A stretch of 64,000 nt of DNA, taken from the NCBI GenBank assembly GCA_022457155.1, contig JAJGOT010000138.1, positions 1,426,501 to 1,490,500 of the forward strand, read 5' to 3'. A program made the position numbers and the translations under genes. The notes beneath the pieces are model-generated. The model saw nothing but the letters and a program-made list of their open reading frames with translations, did not search any database and was not told the origin of the DNA. The stretch's first letter is position 1. Each line of letters starts with the position of its first letter. Source of the DNA: Cladopsammia gracilis (Eukaryota; Cnidaria; Anthozoa; Scleractinia; Dendrophylliidae). Positions 38,510 to 52,978 of this stretch are shown piece after piece.

Positions 38510-41500
38510 TGTAATCCACTTCAATCCCTGCAATCCTACGCTTTATCTCCAAACTACTACTCTTGTTTTGTACTATAGGACCTTTTTATGCAACTAAGTT
38601 GTATATTTTGTGCCATTTTGCGATATAACGTGGAAATAAACTAAGTGAGATTTTGCAATTTCGGCGGGACAGTGTCATCACTATGCATCTCCAAAGAGAA
38701 TTCACAAAGTGCGACGGCTAAAACCGAAAATGCCCGAAATATTGACGAACAGGCTCCGTAATTATTCTCCTAGGAGGCAACAAAATGTCTCATAAGTTAT
38801 GACAAAGAAACAATTTATTTTTCCACCTTACAAACATTAACTAAGAGAATGGAAGGATGTAAAGCAGCTCAAAATAGATTGAGCCGTTATAACGCACGCA
38901 TTTTGGTTTCCGATAAATGTCACGATTGACACTGCCTCTCCAGCAAACAAAGGCAAATTTGATGTCAAGCTAAACTGTAATCCACTTTAATCCCCGCAAT
39001 CCTGCGCTTTATCTCCAAACTACTACTTTTGTTTTGTACTATAGGATCTTTTCATCCAACTAAGTTGTATATTTTGTGCCATTTGGCGAAAAAACGTGGA
39101 AATAAACTAAGTGAGATTTTCCAATTTCGGCGGGACAGTGTCATCACTATGCATTTCCAAAAAGAATTCAACAAAGTGCGACGGCTAAAACCGAAAATGC
39201 CCGAAATATTGACGAACAGGCTCCGTAATTATTCTCCTAGGAGGCAACAAAATGTCTCATAAGTTATGACAAAGAAACAATTTATTTTTCCACCTTACAA
39301 ACATTAACTAAGAGAATGGAAGGATGTAAAGCAGCTCAAAATAGATTGAGCCGTTATAACGCAAGCATTTTGGTTTCCGATAAATGTCACGATTGACACT
39401 GCCTCTCCAGCAAACAAAGGCAAATTTGATGTCAAGCTAAACTGTAATCCACTTTAATCCCCGCAATCCTGCGCTTTATCTCATAACTACTACTTTTGTT
39501 TTGTACTATAGGATCTTTTTATCCAACTAAGTTGTATATATTCTGCCATTTGGCGATATAACGTGGAAATAAGCTAAGCGACATTTTCCCATTTCGACGG
39601 GACAGTGTCATCAGTATGTATTTAAGAAGAGTATTTACGAAGAGTATTCACGAACTGTGAAGGCTAAAACCGAAAATGCCCGAAATATTGACGAACAGGC
39701 TCCGTAATTATCCTCCCAGGAGGCAACAAATTGTCTCATAAATTATGACAAACAATTTCTTGTTCCATCTTACAAACATTAACTAAGCAAATGCAACGAA
39801 GTAAAGCAGCTCAAAATAGATTGAGCCGTTATAACGCGCGCATTTTGGTTTCTGATAAATGTCACGATTTACACTACCTCTCCAGCAAACAAAGGCAAAT
39901 TTGATTTCAAGCTAAACTGTAATCCACTTCAATCCCTGCAATCCTGCGCTTTATCTCCAAACTACTACTTTTGTTTTGTACTATAGGATCTTTTTATCCA
40001 ACTAAGTTGTATATTTTGTGCCATTTTGCGATATAACGTGGAAATAAACTAAGTGAGATTTTGCAATTTCGGCGGGACAGTGTCATCACAATGCATTTCC
40101 AAAGAGAAAAGAAATGTCTCATGAGTTATGACAAACAAACAATTTATTTTTCCATCTTACAAACATTAACTAAGAGAATGGAAGGATGTAAAGCAGCTCA
40201 AAATAGGTTGAGCCGTTATAACCCACGCATTTTGGTTTCCGATAAATGTCACGATTGCCACTGCCTCTCCAGCAAACAAAGGCAAATTTTATTTTAAGCT
40301 AAACTGTAATCCACTTCAATCCCCCATCCTGCGCTTTATCTCCAAACTACTACTTCTGTTTTGTACTATAAGATATTTTTATCCAACTAAGTTGTATATT
40401 TTGTGCCATTTGGCGATATAACGGGGAAATTGACCATTTCGGCGGGACACTGTCATCAGTATGCATTTACTAAGAGTATTCACGAAGTGCGACGACTAAA
40501 GCCGAAAATGCCCGAAATATTGACGAACAGGCTCCGTAAATTTTCTCTTAGGAGGCAACAAAATGTCTCATCACTTATGACAAAGAAACAATTTATTGTT
40601 CCACCTTACAAACATTAACTAAGAGAATGGAAGGATGTAACGCAGCTCAAAATAGATTGAGCCGTTATAACGCACACATTTTCGCTTCCGATAAATGTCA
40701 CGATTGATACTACCTCTCCAGCGAACAAAGGCTAATTTGATGTCAAGCTAAACTGTAATCCACTTCAATCCCTGCAATCCTGCGCTTTCTCTCCAAACTA
40801 CTACTTTTGTTTGTACTGTAGGATCTTTTTATCCAACTAAGTTGTATATTTTGTGCCATTTGGCGATATAACTTGAAAAGAAGCAAAGCGACATTTTACC
40901 ATTTCGGCGGGACAGTGTCATCAGTATGCATTTTCGAAGAGTATTCACTTAAGGCGACGGCTAAAACCGAAAATGACCGAAATATTGACAAACAGGCTCC
41001 GTAATTATTCTCCTACGAGGCAACAAATGTCTCATAAGTTATAACAAACAAACAATTTATTTTTGCATTTTACAAACGTTAACTAAGCAAATGCAGCGAA
41101 GTAAAGAAGCTCAAAATAGATTGAGCCGTTATAACGCACGCATTTTGGTTTCCGATAAATGTCACGATTGACACTGCGTCACCAGCAAACAAAGGCAAGT
41201 TTGATTTCAAGCGAAACTGTAATCCACTTCAATCCCTGCAATCCTGCGCTTTATCTCCAACTACTACTTTTGTTTTCTACTATAGGATCTTTTTATCCAA
41301 CTAAGTGGTATATTTTGTGCCATTTGGCGATATAAGGTGGAAATAAGCTAAGAGACATTTTGCCATTTCGGCGGGACAGTGTCATCAGTATGCATTTACG
41401 AAGAGTATTCACTTAAGGCGACGGCTAAAACCGAAAATGCCCGAAATATTGAAGAACAGGCTCCGTAATTATTCCCCTAGGAGGCAACAAAATGTCTCCT

Positions 41501-43810
41501 AAGTTATGACAAACGAACAATTTATTTTTCCATCTTACAAACATTAACTAAGCAAATGCAACAAAGTAAAGCAGCTCAAAATAGATTGAGCCGTTATAAC
41601 GCACACATTTTGGTTTCCGATAAATGTCACAATTGACACTGCTTCTCCAGCAAACAAAGGCAAATTTGATGTCAAGCTAAACTGTAATCCACTTCAATCC
41701 CTGCAATCCTGTGCTTTATCTCCAAACTACTACTTTTGTTTTGTACTATAGGATCTTTTCATCCAACTAAGTTAAATATTTTGTGCCATTTGGCGAAATA
41801 ACGTGGAAATAAACTAAGTGAGATTTTGCAATTTGGCGGGACATTGTCATCACTATGCATTTCCAAAAAGAATTCACAAAGTGCGACGGCTAAAACCGAA
41901 AATGCCCGAAATATTGACCAACAGGCTCCGTAATTATTCTCCTAGGAGGCAACAAAATGTCTCATAAGTTATGACAAAGAAACAATTTATATTTCCACCT
42001 TACAAACATTAACTAAGAGAATGGAAGGATGTAAAGCACCTCAAAATAGATTGAGCCGTTATAACGCACGCATTTTGGTTTCCGATAAATGTCAGATTGA
42101 CACTGCCTCTCCAGCAAACAAAGGCAAATTTGATGTCAAGCTAAACTTTAATCCACTTTAATCCCCGCAATCCTGCGCTTTATCTCCAAACTACTACTTT
42201 TGTTTTGTACTATAGGATCTTTTTATCCAACTAAGTTGTATATTTTGTGCCATTTGGCGATATAACATCGAAATAAACTACGTGAGATTTTGCAATTTCG
42301 GCGGGAGAGTGTCATCACCATGCATTTCCAAAGAGAATTCACAAAGTGCGACGGCTAAAACCGAAAATGCCCGAAATATTGACGAACAGGCTCCGTAATT
42401 ATTCTCCTACAAGGCCACAAAATGTCTCATAAGTTATGACAAAGAAACAATTTATTTTTCCATCTTACAACCATTAACTAAGAGAATACAAGGATTTAAA
42501 GCATTTCAAAATAGATTGAGCCGTTATGACGCATGCATTTTGGTTTCCGATAAATGTCACCATTTACATTGCCTCTCAAGCAAACAAAGGCAAATTTGAT
42601 GTCAAGCTTAACTGTAATCCACTTCAATCCCTGCAATCCTGCGCTTTATCTCCAAACTACTACTTTTGTTTTGTACTATAGGATCTTTTAATCCAACTAA
42701 GTTGTATATTTTGTGCCATTTGGCGATATAACGGGGAAATAAGCTAAGCGACAATTGACCATTTCGGCGGGACACTGTCATCAGTATGCATTTACTAAGA
42801 GTATTCACGAAGTGCGACGACTTAAGTCGAATATGCCCAAAAAAAATATTGACGAACAGGCTCCGTAAATTTTCTCCTAGGAGGCAACAAAATGTCTCAT
42901 CACTTATGACAAAGAAACAATTTATTTTTCCATCTTACAAACATTAATTAAGAGAATGGAAGGATGTAACGCAGCTCAAAATAGATTGAGCCGTTATAAC
43001 GCACACGTTTTCGTTTCCGATAAATGTCACGATTGACACTGCCTCTCCAGCGAACAAAGGCTAATTTGATGTCAAGCTAAACTGTAATCCACTTCAATCC
43101 CTGCAATCCTGCGTTTTATCTCCAAACTACTACTTTTGTTTTGTACTATAGGATCTTTTTATCCAACTAAGTTGTATATTTTGTGCCATTTGGCGATATA
43201 ACTTGAAAAGAAGCAAAGCGACATTTTACCATTTCGGCGGGACAGTGTCATCAGTATGCATTTTCGAAGAGTATTCACTTAAGGCGACGGCTAAAACCGA
43301 AAATGACCGAAATATTGACAAACTGGTTCCGTAATTATTCTCCTACGAGGCAACAAATGTCTCATAAGTTATAACAAACAAACAATTTATTTTTGCATCT
43401 TACAAACGTTAACTAAGCAAATGCAGCGAAGTAAAGAAGCTCAAAATAGATTGAGCCGTTATAACGCACGCATTTTGGTTTCCGATAAATGTCACGATTG
43501 ACACTGCGTCACCAGCAAACAAAGGCAAATTTGATTTCAAGCGAAACTGTAATCCACTTCAATCCCTGCAATCCTGCGCTTTATCTCCAACTACTACTTT
43601 TGGTTTCTACTTTAGGATCTTTTTATCCAACTAAGTGGTATATTTTGTGCCATTTAGCGATATAAGGTGGAAATAAGCTAAGCGACATTTTGCCATTTCG
43701 GCGGGACAGTGTCATCAGTATGCATTGACGAAGAGTATTCACTTAAGGCGACGGCTAAAACCGAAAATGCCCGAAATATTGAAGAACAGGCTCCGTAATT
43801 ATTCTCCTAC
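38510..43810. repeat. Higher-order repeat unit 4 (partial, unit-3 type)
   Basis: Seen: it repeats unit 3 at a constant offset of 8,163 bp, including unit-3-specific changes such as GTTAAATATTTTG (33,609 and 41,772). The match breaks near 43,810, where the text switches to another monomer type (GAGGCCGCAAAATG). Confidence 0.8.
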
Positions 43811-46800
43811 GAGGCCGCAAAATGTCTCATAAGTTATGACAAACAAACAATTTATTTTGGCATCTTACAAACGTTAAGTAAGCAAATGCAGCGAAGTAAA
43901 GAAGCTCAAAATAGATTGAGCCGTTATAACGCACACATTTTGGTTTCCGATAAATGTCACGATTGCCACTGCCTCTCCAGCAAACAAAGGCAAATTTAAT
44001 TCCAAGCTTAACTGTAATCCACTTCAATCCCCCATCCTGCGCTTTATCTCCAAACTACTACTTTTGTTTTGTACTATAGGATATTTTAATCCAACTAAGT
44101 TGTATATATTGTGCCATTTGACGATATAACGTGGAAATAAGCTAAGCGACATTTTGTCATCAGTATGCATTTTCGAACAGTATTCACTTAAGGCGACGGC
44201 TAAAACCGAAAATGCCCGAAATATTGACGAACAGGCTCCGTAATTATTCTCCTACGAGGCCGCAAAATGTCTCATAAGTTATGACAAAGAAACAATTTAT
44301 TTTTCCATCTTACAACCATTAACTAAGAGAATACAGGGATTTAAAGCAGTTCAAAATAGATTGAGCCGTTATGACGCACGCATTTTGGTTTCCGATAAAT
44401 GTCACGATTGACACTGCCTCTCCAGCAAACAAAGGCAAATTTGATGTCAAACTAAACTGTAATCCACTTCAATCACTGCAATCCTGCGCTTTATCTCCAA
44501 ACTACTACTTTTGTTTTTTACTATACGATCGTTTTATGCAACTAAGTTGTATATTTTGTGCCATTTTGCGATATAACGTGGAAATAAAATAAGTGAGATT
44601 TTGCATTTTCGGTGGGACAGTGTCATCACTGTGCATTTCCAAAGAGAATTCACAAAGTGCAACGGCTAAAACCGAAAATGCCCGAAATATTGACGAACAG
44701 GCTCCGTAATTATTCTCCCTGGAGGCAACAAAATGTCTCATAAGTTATGACAAACAAACAATTTATTTTTCCATCTTACAAACGTTAACTAAGCAAATGC
44801 AGCGAAGAAAAGCAGCTCAAAATAGATTGAGCCGTTATGACGCACGCATTTTGGTTTCCGATAAATGGCACGATTTACATTGCCTCTCCAGCAAACAAAG
44901 GGAAATTTGATTTCAAGCTTAACTGTAATCCACTTCAATCCCTGCAATCCTGCGCTTTATCTCCAAACTACTACTTTTGTTTTGTACTATAGGATCTTTT
45001 CATCCAACTAAGTTGTATATTTTGTGCCATTTTGCGATATAACGTGGAAATAAGCTAAACGACATTTTGCAATTTCGGCGGAACAGTGTGATCACTATGC
45101 ATTTCCAAAGAGAATTCACGAAGTGCGACGGCTAAAACCGAAAATGCCCGAAATATTGATGAACAGTCTCCGTAATTATTACCCTAGGAGGCAACAAAAT
45201 GTCTCATAAGTTATGACAAACAAACAATTTATTTTTCCATCCTACAAACATTAACTAAGAGAATGGAAGGATGTAACGCAGCTCAAAATAGATTGAGCCA
45301 TTATGACGCACGCATTTTTGTTTCCGATAAATGTCACGATTGACACTGCCTCTCCAGCAAACAAAGGGAAATTGGATGACAAGCTAAACTGTAATCCACT
45401 TCAATCCCTGCAATCCTGCGCTTTCTCTCCAAACTACTACTTTTGTTTTGTACTATAGGATCTTTTTATCCAACTAAGTTGTATACTTTGTGCCATTTTG
45501 CGATATAACGTGGAAATAAACTAAGTGAGATTTTGCAATTTCGGCGGGACAGTGTCATCACAATGCATTTCCAAAGAGAAAAGAAATGTCTCATGAGTTA
45601 TGACAAACAAACAATTTATTTTTCCACCTTACAAACATTAACTAAGAGAATGGAAGGATGTAACGCAGCTCAAAATAGGTTGAGCCGTTATAACGCACGC
45701 ATTTTGGTTTCCGATAAATGTCACGATTGCCACTGCCTCTCCAGCAAACAAAGGCAAATTTTATTTTAAGCTAAACTGTAATCCACTTCAATCCCCCATC
45801 CTGCGCTTTATCTCCAAACTACTACTTTTGTTTTGTACTATAAGATATTTTTATCCAACTAAGTTGTATATTTTGTGCCATTTGGCGATATAACGGGGAA
45901 ACAAGCTAAGCGACAATAGACCATTTCGGCGGGACACTGTCATCAGTATGCATTTACTAAGAGTATTCACGAAGTGCGACGACTAAAGTCGAATATGCCC
46001 AAAAATATTGACGAACAGGCTCCGTAAATTTTCTCCTAGGAGGCAACAAAATGTCTCATCACTTATGACAAAGAAACAATTTATTTTTCCATCTTACAAA
46101 CATTAATTAAGAGAATGGAAGGATGTAACGCAGCTCAAAATAGATTGAGCCGTTATAACGCACACATTTTCGTTTCCGATAAATGTCACGATTGACACTG
46201 CCTCGCCAGCGAACAAAGGCTAATTTGATGTCAAGCTTAACTGTAATCCACTTCAATCCCTGCAATCCTGCGCTTTATCTCCAAACTACTACTTTTGTTT
46301 TGTACTATAGGATCTTTTCATCCAACTAAGTTGTATATTTTGTGCCATTTGGTGATGTAACGTGGAAATAAGCTAAGCGACAATTTGCCATTTCAGCATG
46401 ACAGTGTCATCAGTATGCATTTTCGAACAGTATTCACGAAGTGCGACGAGTAAAACCGAAAATGCCCAAAATATTGAAGAACAGCACCACATTTTCTACC
46501 AGGAGGCAACAAAATGTCTTATGAGTTATGACAAAGAAACAAATTATTTTTCCATCTTACAAACATTAACTAAGAGAATGCAGGGATTTAAAGCAGCTCA
46601 AAATAGATTGAGCCGTTATGACGCACACATTTTCGTTTCCCATAAATGTCACGATTGACACTGCCTCTCCAGCAAACAAAGGGAAATTTGATGTCAAGCT
46701 AAACTGTAATCCACTTCAATCCCTGCAATCCTGCGCTTTCTCTCTAAACTACTACTTTTGTTTTGTACTATAGGATCTTTTTATCCAACTAAGTTTTTTT

Positions 46801-49800
46801 TTGTGCCATCTGGCGATATAACTTGGAAAGAAGCTAAGCGATATTTTGCCATTTCGGCGGGACAGTGTCATCAGTATGCATTTATGAAGAGTATTCATGA
46901 AGTGCGACGACTGAAACCGAAAATGCCCGAAATATTGACGAAGAGGCTCCGTAATTTTATACCTAGGAGGCAACAAAATGTCTCATAAGTTATGACAAAG
47001 AAACAATTTATTTTTCCTTCTTACAACCATTAACTAAGAGAATACAAGGATTTAAAGCAGTTCAAAATAGATTGAGCTGTTATGACGCACGCATTTTGGT
47101 TTCCCATAAATGTCACGATTGACACTGCCTCTCCAGCAAACAAAGGGAAATTTGATGTCAAGCTAAACTGTAATCCACTTCAATCCCTGCAATCCTGCGC
47201 TTTCTCTCTAAACTACTACTTTTGTTTTGTACTATAGGATCTTTTTATCCAACTAAGTTTTTTTTTGTGCCATTTGGCGATATAACTTGGAAAGAAGCTA
47301 AGCGATATTTTGCCATTTCGGCGGGACATTGTCATCAGTATGCATTTATGAAGAGTATTCATGAAGTGCGACGACTGAAACCGAAAATGCCCGAAATATT
47401 GACGAAGAGGCTCCGTAATTTTATACCTAGGAGGCAACAAAATGTCTCATAAGTTATGACAAAGAAACAATTTATTTTTCCTTCTTACAACCATTAACTA
47501 AGAGAATACAAGGATTTAAAGCAGTTCAAAATAGATTGAGCTGTTATGACGCACGCATTTTGGTTTCCAATAAATGTCACGATTGACACTGCCTCTCCAG
47601 CAAACAAAGGCAAATTTGATGTCAAGCTAAACTGTAATCCACTTCAATCCCTGCAATCCTGCGCTTTCTCTCTAAACTACTACTTTTGTTTTGTACTATA
47701 GGATCTTTTTATCCAACTAAGTTGTATATTTTGTGCCATTTTGCGATATAACGTGGAAATAAGCTAAACGACATTTTGCAATTTCGGCGGAACAGTGTGA
47801 TCACTATGCATTTCCAAAGAGAATTCACGAAGTGCGACGGCTAAAACCGAAAATGCCCGAAATATTGATGAACAGTCTCCGTAATTATTCCCCTAGGAGG
47901 CAACAAAATGTCTCATAAGTTATGACAAACAAACAATTTATTTTTCCATCCTACAAACATTAACTAAGAGAATACAAGGATTTAACGCAGCTCAAAATAG
48001 ATTGAGCCATTATGACGCACGCATTTTTGTTTCCGATAAATGTCACGATTGACACTGCCTCTCCAGCAAACAAAGGGAAATTGGATGACAAGCTAAACTG
48101 TAATCCACTTCAATCCCTGCAATCCTGCGCTTTCTCTCCAAACTACTACTTTTGTTTTGTACTATAGGATCTTTTTATCCAACTAAGTTTTTTTTTGTGC
48201 CATTTGGCGATATAACCTGGAAAGAAGCTAAGCGATATTTTGCCATTTCGGCGGGACAGTGTCATCAGTATGCATTTATGAAGAGTATTCATGAAGTGCG
48301 ACGACTGAAACCGAAAATGCCCGAAATATTGACGAAGAGGCTCCGTAATTTTATTCCTAGGAGGCAACAAAATGTCTCATAAGTTATGACAAAGAAACAA
48401 TTTATTTTTCCTTCTTACAACCATTAACTAAGAGAATACAAGGATTTAAAGCAGTTCAAAATAGATTGAGCTGTTATGACGCACGCATTTTTGTTTCCGA
48501 TAAATGTCACGATTGACACTGCCTCTCCAGCAAACAAAGGGAAATTGGATGACAAGCTAAACTGTAATCCACTTCAATCCCTGCAATCCTGCGCTTTATC
48601 TCCAAACTACTACTTTTGTTTTGTACTATAGGATCTTTTTATCGAACTAAGTGGTATACTTTGTGCCATTTTGCGATATAACGTGGAAATAAACTAAGTG
48701 AGATTTTGCAATTTCGGCGGGACAGTGTCATCACAATGCATTTCCAAAGAGAAAAGAAATGTCTCATGAGTTATGACAAACAAACAATTTATTTTTCCAC
48801 CTTACAAACATTAACTAAGAGAATGGAAGGATGTAACGCAGCTCAAAATAGGTTGAGCCGTTATAACGCACGCATTTTGGTTTCCGATAAATGTCACGAT
48901 TGCCACTGCCTCTCCAGCAAACAAAGGCAAATTTTATTTTAAGCTAAACTGTAATCCACTTCAATCCCCCATCCTGCGCTTTATCTCCAAACTACTACTT
49001 TTGTTTTGTACTATAGGATATTTTTATCCAACTAAGTTGTATATTTTGTGCCATTTGGCGATATAACGGGGAAATAAGCTAAGCGACAATTGACCATTTC
49101 GGCGGGACACTGTCATCAGTATGCATTTACTAAGAGTATTCACGAAGTGCGACGACTAAAGTCGAATATGCCCAAAAATATTGACGAACAGGCTCCGTAA
49201 ATTTTCTCCTAGGAGGCAACAAAATGTCTCATCACTTATGACAAAGAAACAATTTATTTTTCCATGTTACAAACATTAATTAAGAGAATGGAAGGATGTA
49301 ACGCAGCTCAAAATAGATTGAGCCGTTATAACGCACACATTTTCGTTTCCGATAAATGTCACGATTGACACTGCCTCTCCAGCGAACAAAGGCTAATTTG
49401 ATGTCAAGCGAAACTGTAATCCACTTCAATCCCTGCAATCCTGCGCTTTATCTCCAAACTACTACTTTTATTTTGTACTATAGGATCTTTTTATCCAACT
49501 AAGTTGTATATTTTGTGCCATTTGGCGATATAACTTGAAAAGAATCAAAGCGACATTTTACCATTTCGGCGGGACAGTGTCATCAGTATGCATTTTCGAA
49601 GAGTATTCACTTAAGGCGACGGCTAAAACCGAAAATGACCGAAATATTTACAAACAGGCTCCGTAATTATTCTCCTACGAGGCAACAAATGTCTCATAAG
49701 TTATAACAAACAAACAATTTATTTTTGCATCTTACAAACGTTAACTAAGCAAATGCAGCGAAGTAAAGAAGCTCAAAATAGATTGAGCCGTTATAACGCA

Positions 49801-52800
49801 CGCATTTTGGTTTCCGATAAATGTCACGATTGACACTGCCTCACCAGCAAACAAAGGCAAATTTGATGTCAAGCTAAACTGTAATCCACTTCAATCCCTG
49901 CAATCCTGCGCTTTATCTCCAAACTACTACTTTTGTTTTGTACTATAGGATCTTTTTATCCAACTAAGTTGTATATTTTGTGCCATTTTGCGATATAACG
50001 TGGAAATAAACTAAGCGAGATTTTGCAATTTCGGCGGGACAGTGTCATCACAATGCATTTCCAAAGAGAAAAGAAATGTCTCATGAGTTATGACAAACAA
50101 ACAATTTATTTTTCCACCTTACAAACATTAACTAAGAGAATGGAAGGATGAAACGCAGCTCAAAATAGGTTGAGCCGTTATAACGCACGCATTTTGGTTT
50201 CCGATAAATGTCACGATTGCCACTGCCTCACCAGCAAACAAAGGCAAATTTAATTCCAAGCTTAACTGTAATCCACTTCAATCCCCCATCCTGCGCTTTA
50301 TCTCCAAACTACTACTTTTGTTTTGTACTATAGGATATTTTAATCCAACTAAGTTGTATATATTGTGCCATTTGACGATATAACGTGGAAATAAGCTAAG
50401 CGACATTTTGTCATCAGTATGCATTTTCGAACAGTATTCACTTAAGGCGACGGCTAAAACCGAAAATGCCCGAAATATTGACAAACAGGCTCCGTAATTA
50501 TTCTCCTACGAGGCCGCAAAATGTCTCATAAGTTATGACAAAGAAACAATTTATTTTTCCATCTTACAACCATTAACTAAGAGAATACAAGGATTTAAAG
50601 CAGTTCAAAATAGATTGAGCCGTTATGACGCACGCATTTTGGTTTCCGATAAATGTCACGATTGACACTGCCTCTCCAGCAAACAAAGGCAAATTTGATG
50701 TCAAGCTAAACTGTAATCCACTTCAATCACTGCAATCCTGCGCTTTATCTCCAAACTACTACTTTTGTTTTTTACTATACGATCGTTTTATGCAACTAAG
50801 TTGTATATTTTGTGCCATTTTGCGATATAACGTGGAAATAAAATAAGTGAGATTTTGCATTTTCGGTGGGACAGTGTCATCACTGTGCATTTCCAAAGAG
50901 AATTCACAAAGTGCAACGGCTAAAACCGAAAATGCCCGAAATATTGACGAACAGGCTCCGTAATTATTCTCCCTGGAGGCAACAAAATGTCTCATAAGTT
51001 ATGACAAACAAACAATTTATTTTTCCATCTTCGAACGTTAACTAAGCAAATGCAGCGAAGAAAAGCAGCTCAAAATAGATTGAGCCGTTATGACGCACGC
51101 ATTTTGGTTTCCGATAAATGGCACGATTTACATTGCCTCTCCAGCAAACAAAGGGAAATTTGATTTCAAGCTTAACTGTAATCCACTTCAATCCCTGCAA
51201 TCCTGCGCTTTATCTCCAAACTACTACTTTTGTTTTGTACTATAGGATCTTTTCATCCAACTAAGTTGTATATTTTGTGCCATTTGGTGATGTAACGTGG
51301 AAATAAGCTAAGCGACAATTTGCCATTTCAGCATGACAGTGTCATCAGTATGCATTTTCGAACAGTATTCACGAAGTGCGACGAGTAAAACCGAAAATGC
51401 CCAAAATATTGAAGAACAGGCACCACATTTTCTACCAGGAGGCAACAAAATGTCTTATGAGTTATGACAAAGAAACAAATTATTTTTCCATCTTACAAAC
51501 ATTAACTAAGAGAATGCAGGGATTTAAAGCAGCTCAAAATAGATTGAGCCGTTATGACGCACACATTTTCGTTTCCCATAAATGTCACGATTGACACTGC
51601 CTCTCCAGCAAACAAAGGGAAATTTGATGTCAAGCTAAACTGTAATCCACTTCAATCCCTGCAATCCTGCGCTTTCTCTCCAAACTACTACTTTTGTTTT
51701 GTACTATAGGATCTTTTTATCCAACTAAGTTTTTTTTTGTGCCATTTGGCGATATAACTTGGAAAGAAGCTAAGCGATATTTTGCCATTTCGGCGGGACA
51801 GTGTCATCAGTATGCATTTATGAAGAGTATTCATGAAGTGCGACGACTGAAACCGAAAATGCCCGAAATATTGACGAAGAGGCTCCGTAATTTTATACCT
51901 AGGAGGCAACAAAATGTCTCATAAGTTATGACAAAGAAACAATTTATTTTTCCTTCTTACAACCATTAACTAAGAGAATACAAGGATTTAAAGCAGTTCA
52001 AAATAGATTGAGCTGTTATGACGCACGCATTTTGGTTTCCAATAAATGTCACGATTGACACTGCCTCTCCAGCAAACAAAGGCAAATTTGATGTCAAGCT
52101 AAACTGTAATCCACTTCAATCCCTGCAATCCTGCGCTTTATCTCCAAACTACTACTTTTGTTTTGTACTATAGGATCTTTTTATCCAACTAAGTTGTATA
52201 TTTTGTGCCATTTTGCGATATAACGTGGAAATAAGCTAAACGACATTTTGCAATTTCGGCGGAACAGTGTGATCACTATGCATTTCCAAAGAGAATTCAC
52301 GAAGTGCGACGGCTAAAACCGAAAATGCCCGAAATATTGATGAACAGTCTCCGTAATTATTCCCCTAGGAGGCAACAAAATGTCTCATAAGTTATGACAA
52401 ACAAACAATTTATTTTTCCATCCTACAAACATTAACTAAGAGAATGGAAGGATGTAACGCAGCTCAAAATAGATTGAGCCATTATGACGCACGCATTTTT
52501 GTTTCCGATAAATGTCACGATTGACACTGCCTCTCCAGCAAACAAAGGGAAATTGGATGACAAGCTAAACTGTAATCCACTTCAATCCCTGCAATCCTGC
52601 GCTTTCTCTCCAAACTACTACTTTTGTTTTGTACTATAGGATCTTTTTATCCAACTAAGTTTTTTTTTGTGCCATTTGGCGATATAACCTGGAAAGAAGC
52701 TAAGCGATATTTTGCCATTTCGGCGGGACAGTGTCATCAGTATGCATTTATGAAGAGTATTCATGAAGTGCGACGACTGAAACCGAAAATGCCCGAAATA

Positions 52801-52978
52801 TTGACGAAGAGTCTCCGTAATCATCGTAGTCTCATAAGTTATGACAAAGAAACAATTTATTTTTCCTTCTTACAACCATTAACTAAGAGAATACAAGGAT
52901 TTAAAGCAGTTCAAAATAGATTGAGCTGTTATGACGCACGCATTTTTGTTTCCGATAAATGTCACGATTGACACTGCC
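43811..52978. repeat. Reshuffled right part of the satellite array
   Basis: Seen: the monomers are related to units 1-4 but in a different order, with local duplications at several offsets: 6,254 bp (44,371 to 50,625), 4,936 bp (46,758 to 51,694), 4,472 bp (48,152 to 52,624), 3,173 bp (45,533 to 48,706) and one monomer step of 464 bp (46,758 to 47,222). The last monomer is cut after GACACTGCC at 52,978. Confidence 0.8.

Larger units (their letters stand above)
10745..52978. repeat. Satellite DNA array, monomer about 465 bp
   Basis: Seen: one AT-rich sequence of about 465 bp repeats head to tail through the block, about 90 copies. Landmarks in nearly every copy are GCGGGACAGTGTCATCA, ACCGAAAATGCCCGAAATAT, CAGGCTCCGTAA, GAGGCAACAAAATGTCTC, ACTGTAATCCACTTCAATCC and CCAACTAAGTTGTATATTTT. 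For example, TGTCT follows CAAAA at 12131, 12596, 13531 and 13998, so adjacent copies are 465-467 bp apart. Short open frames of 60-115 residues recur on both strands but shift and break between copies and resemble no protein, so they are not genes. Long arrays with higher-order structure are typical of centromeric or heterochromatic DNA (general knowledge). Confidence 0.97.

Noticed and set aside
10745..52978. Dozens of 60-115-residue open frames on both strands of the array
   Set aside because: They recur because the satellite recurs. Frames shift between monomers, no start context or domain is conserved, and both strands are equally open.
10745..52978. CENP-B box in the satellite
   Set aside because: TTCG and CGGG words occur, but no copy read by eye fits the spacing of the 17-bp box. 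A centromere role cannot be argued from this motif.
10745..52978. CRISPR-like array
   Set aside because: Repeats of about 465 bp with no short repeat-spacer structure and no cas genes; this is a satellite.
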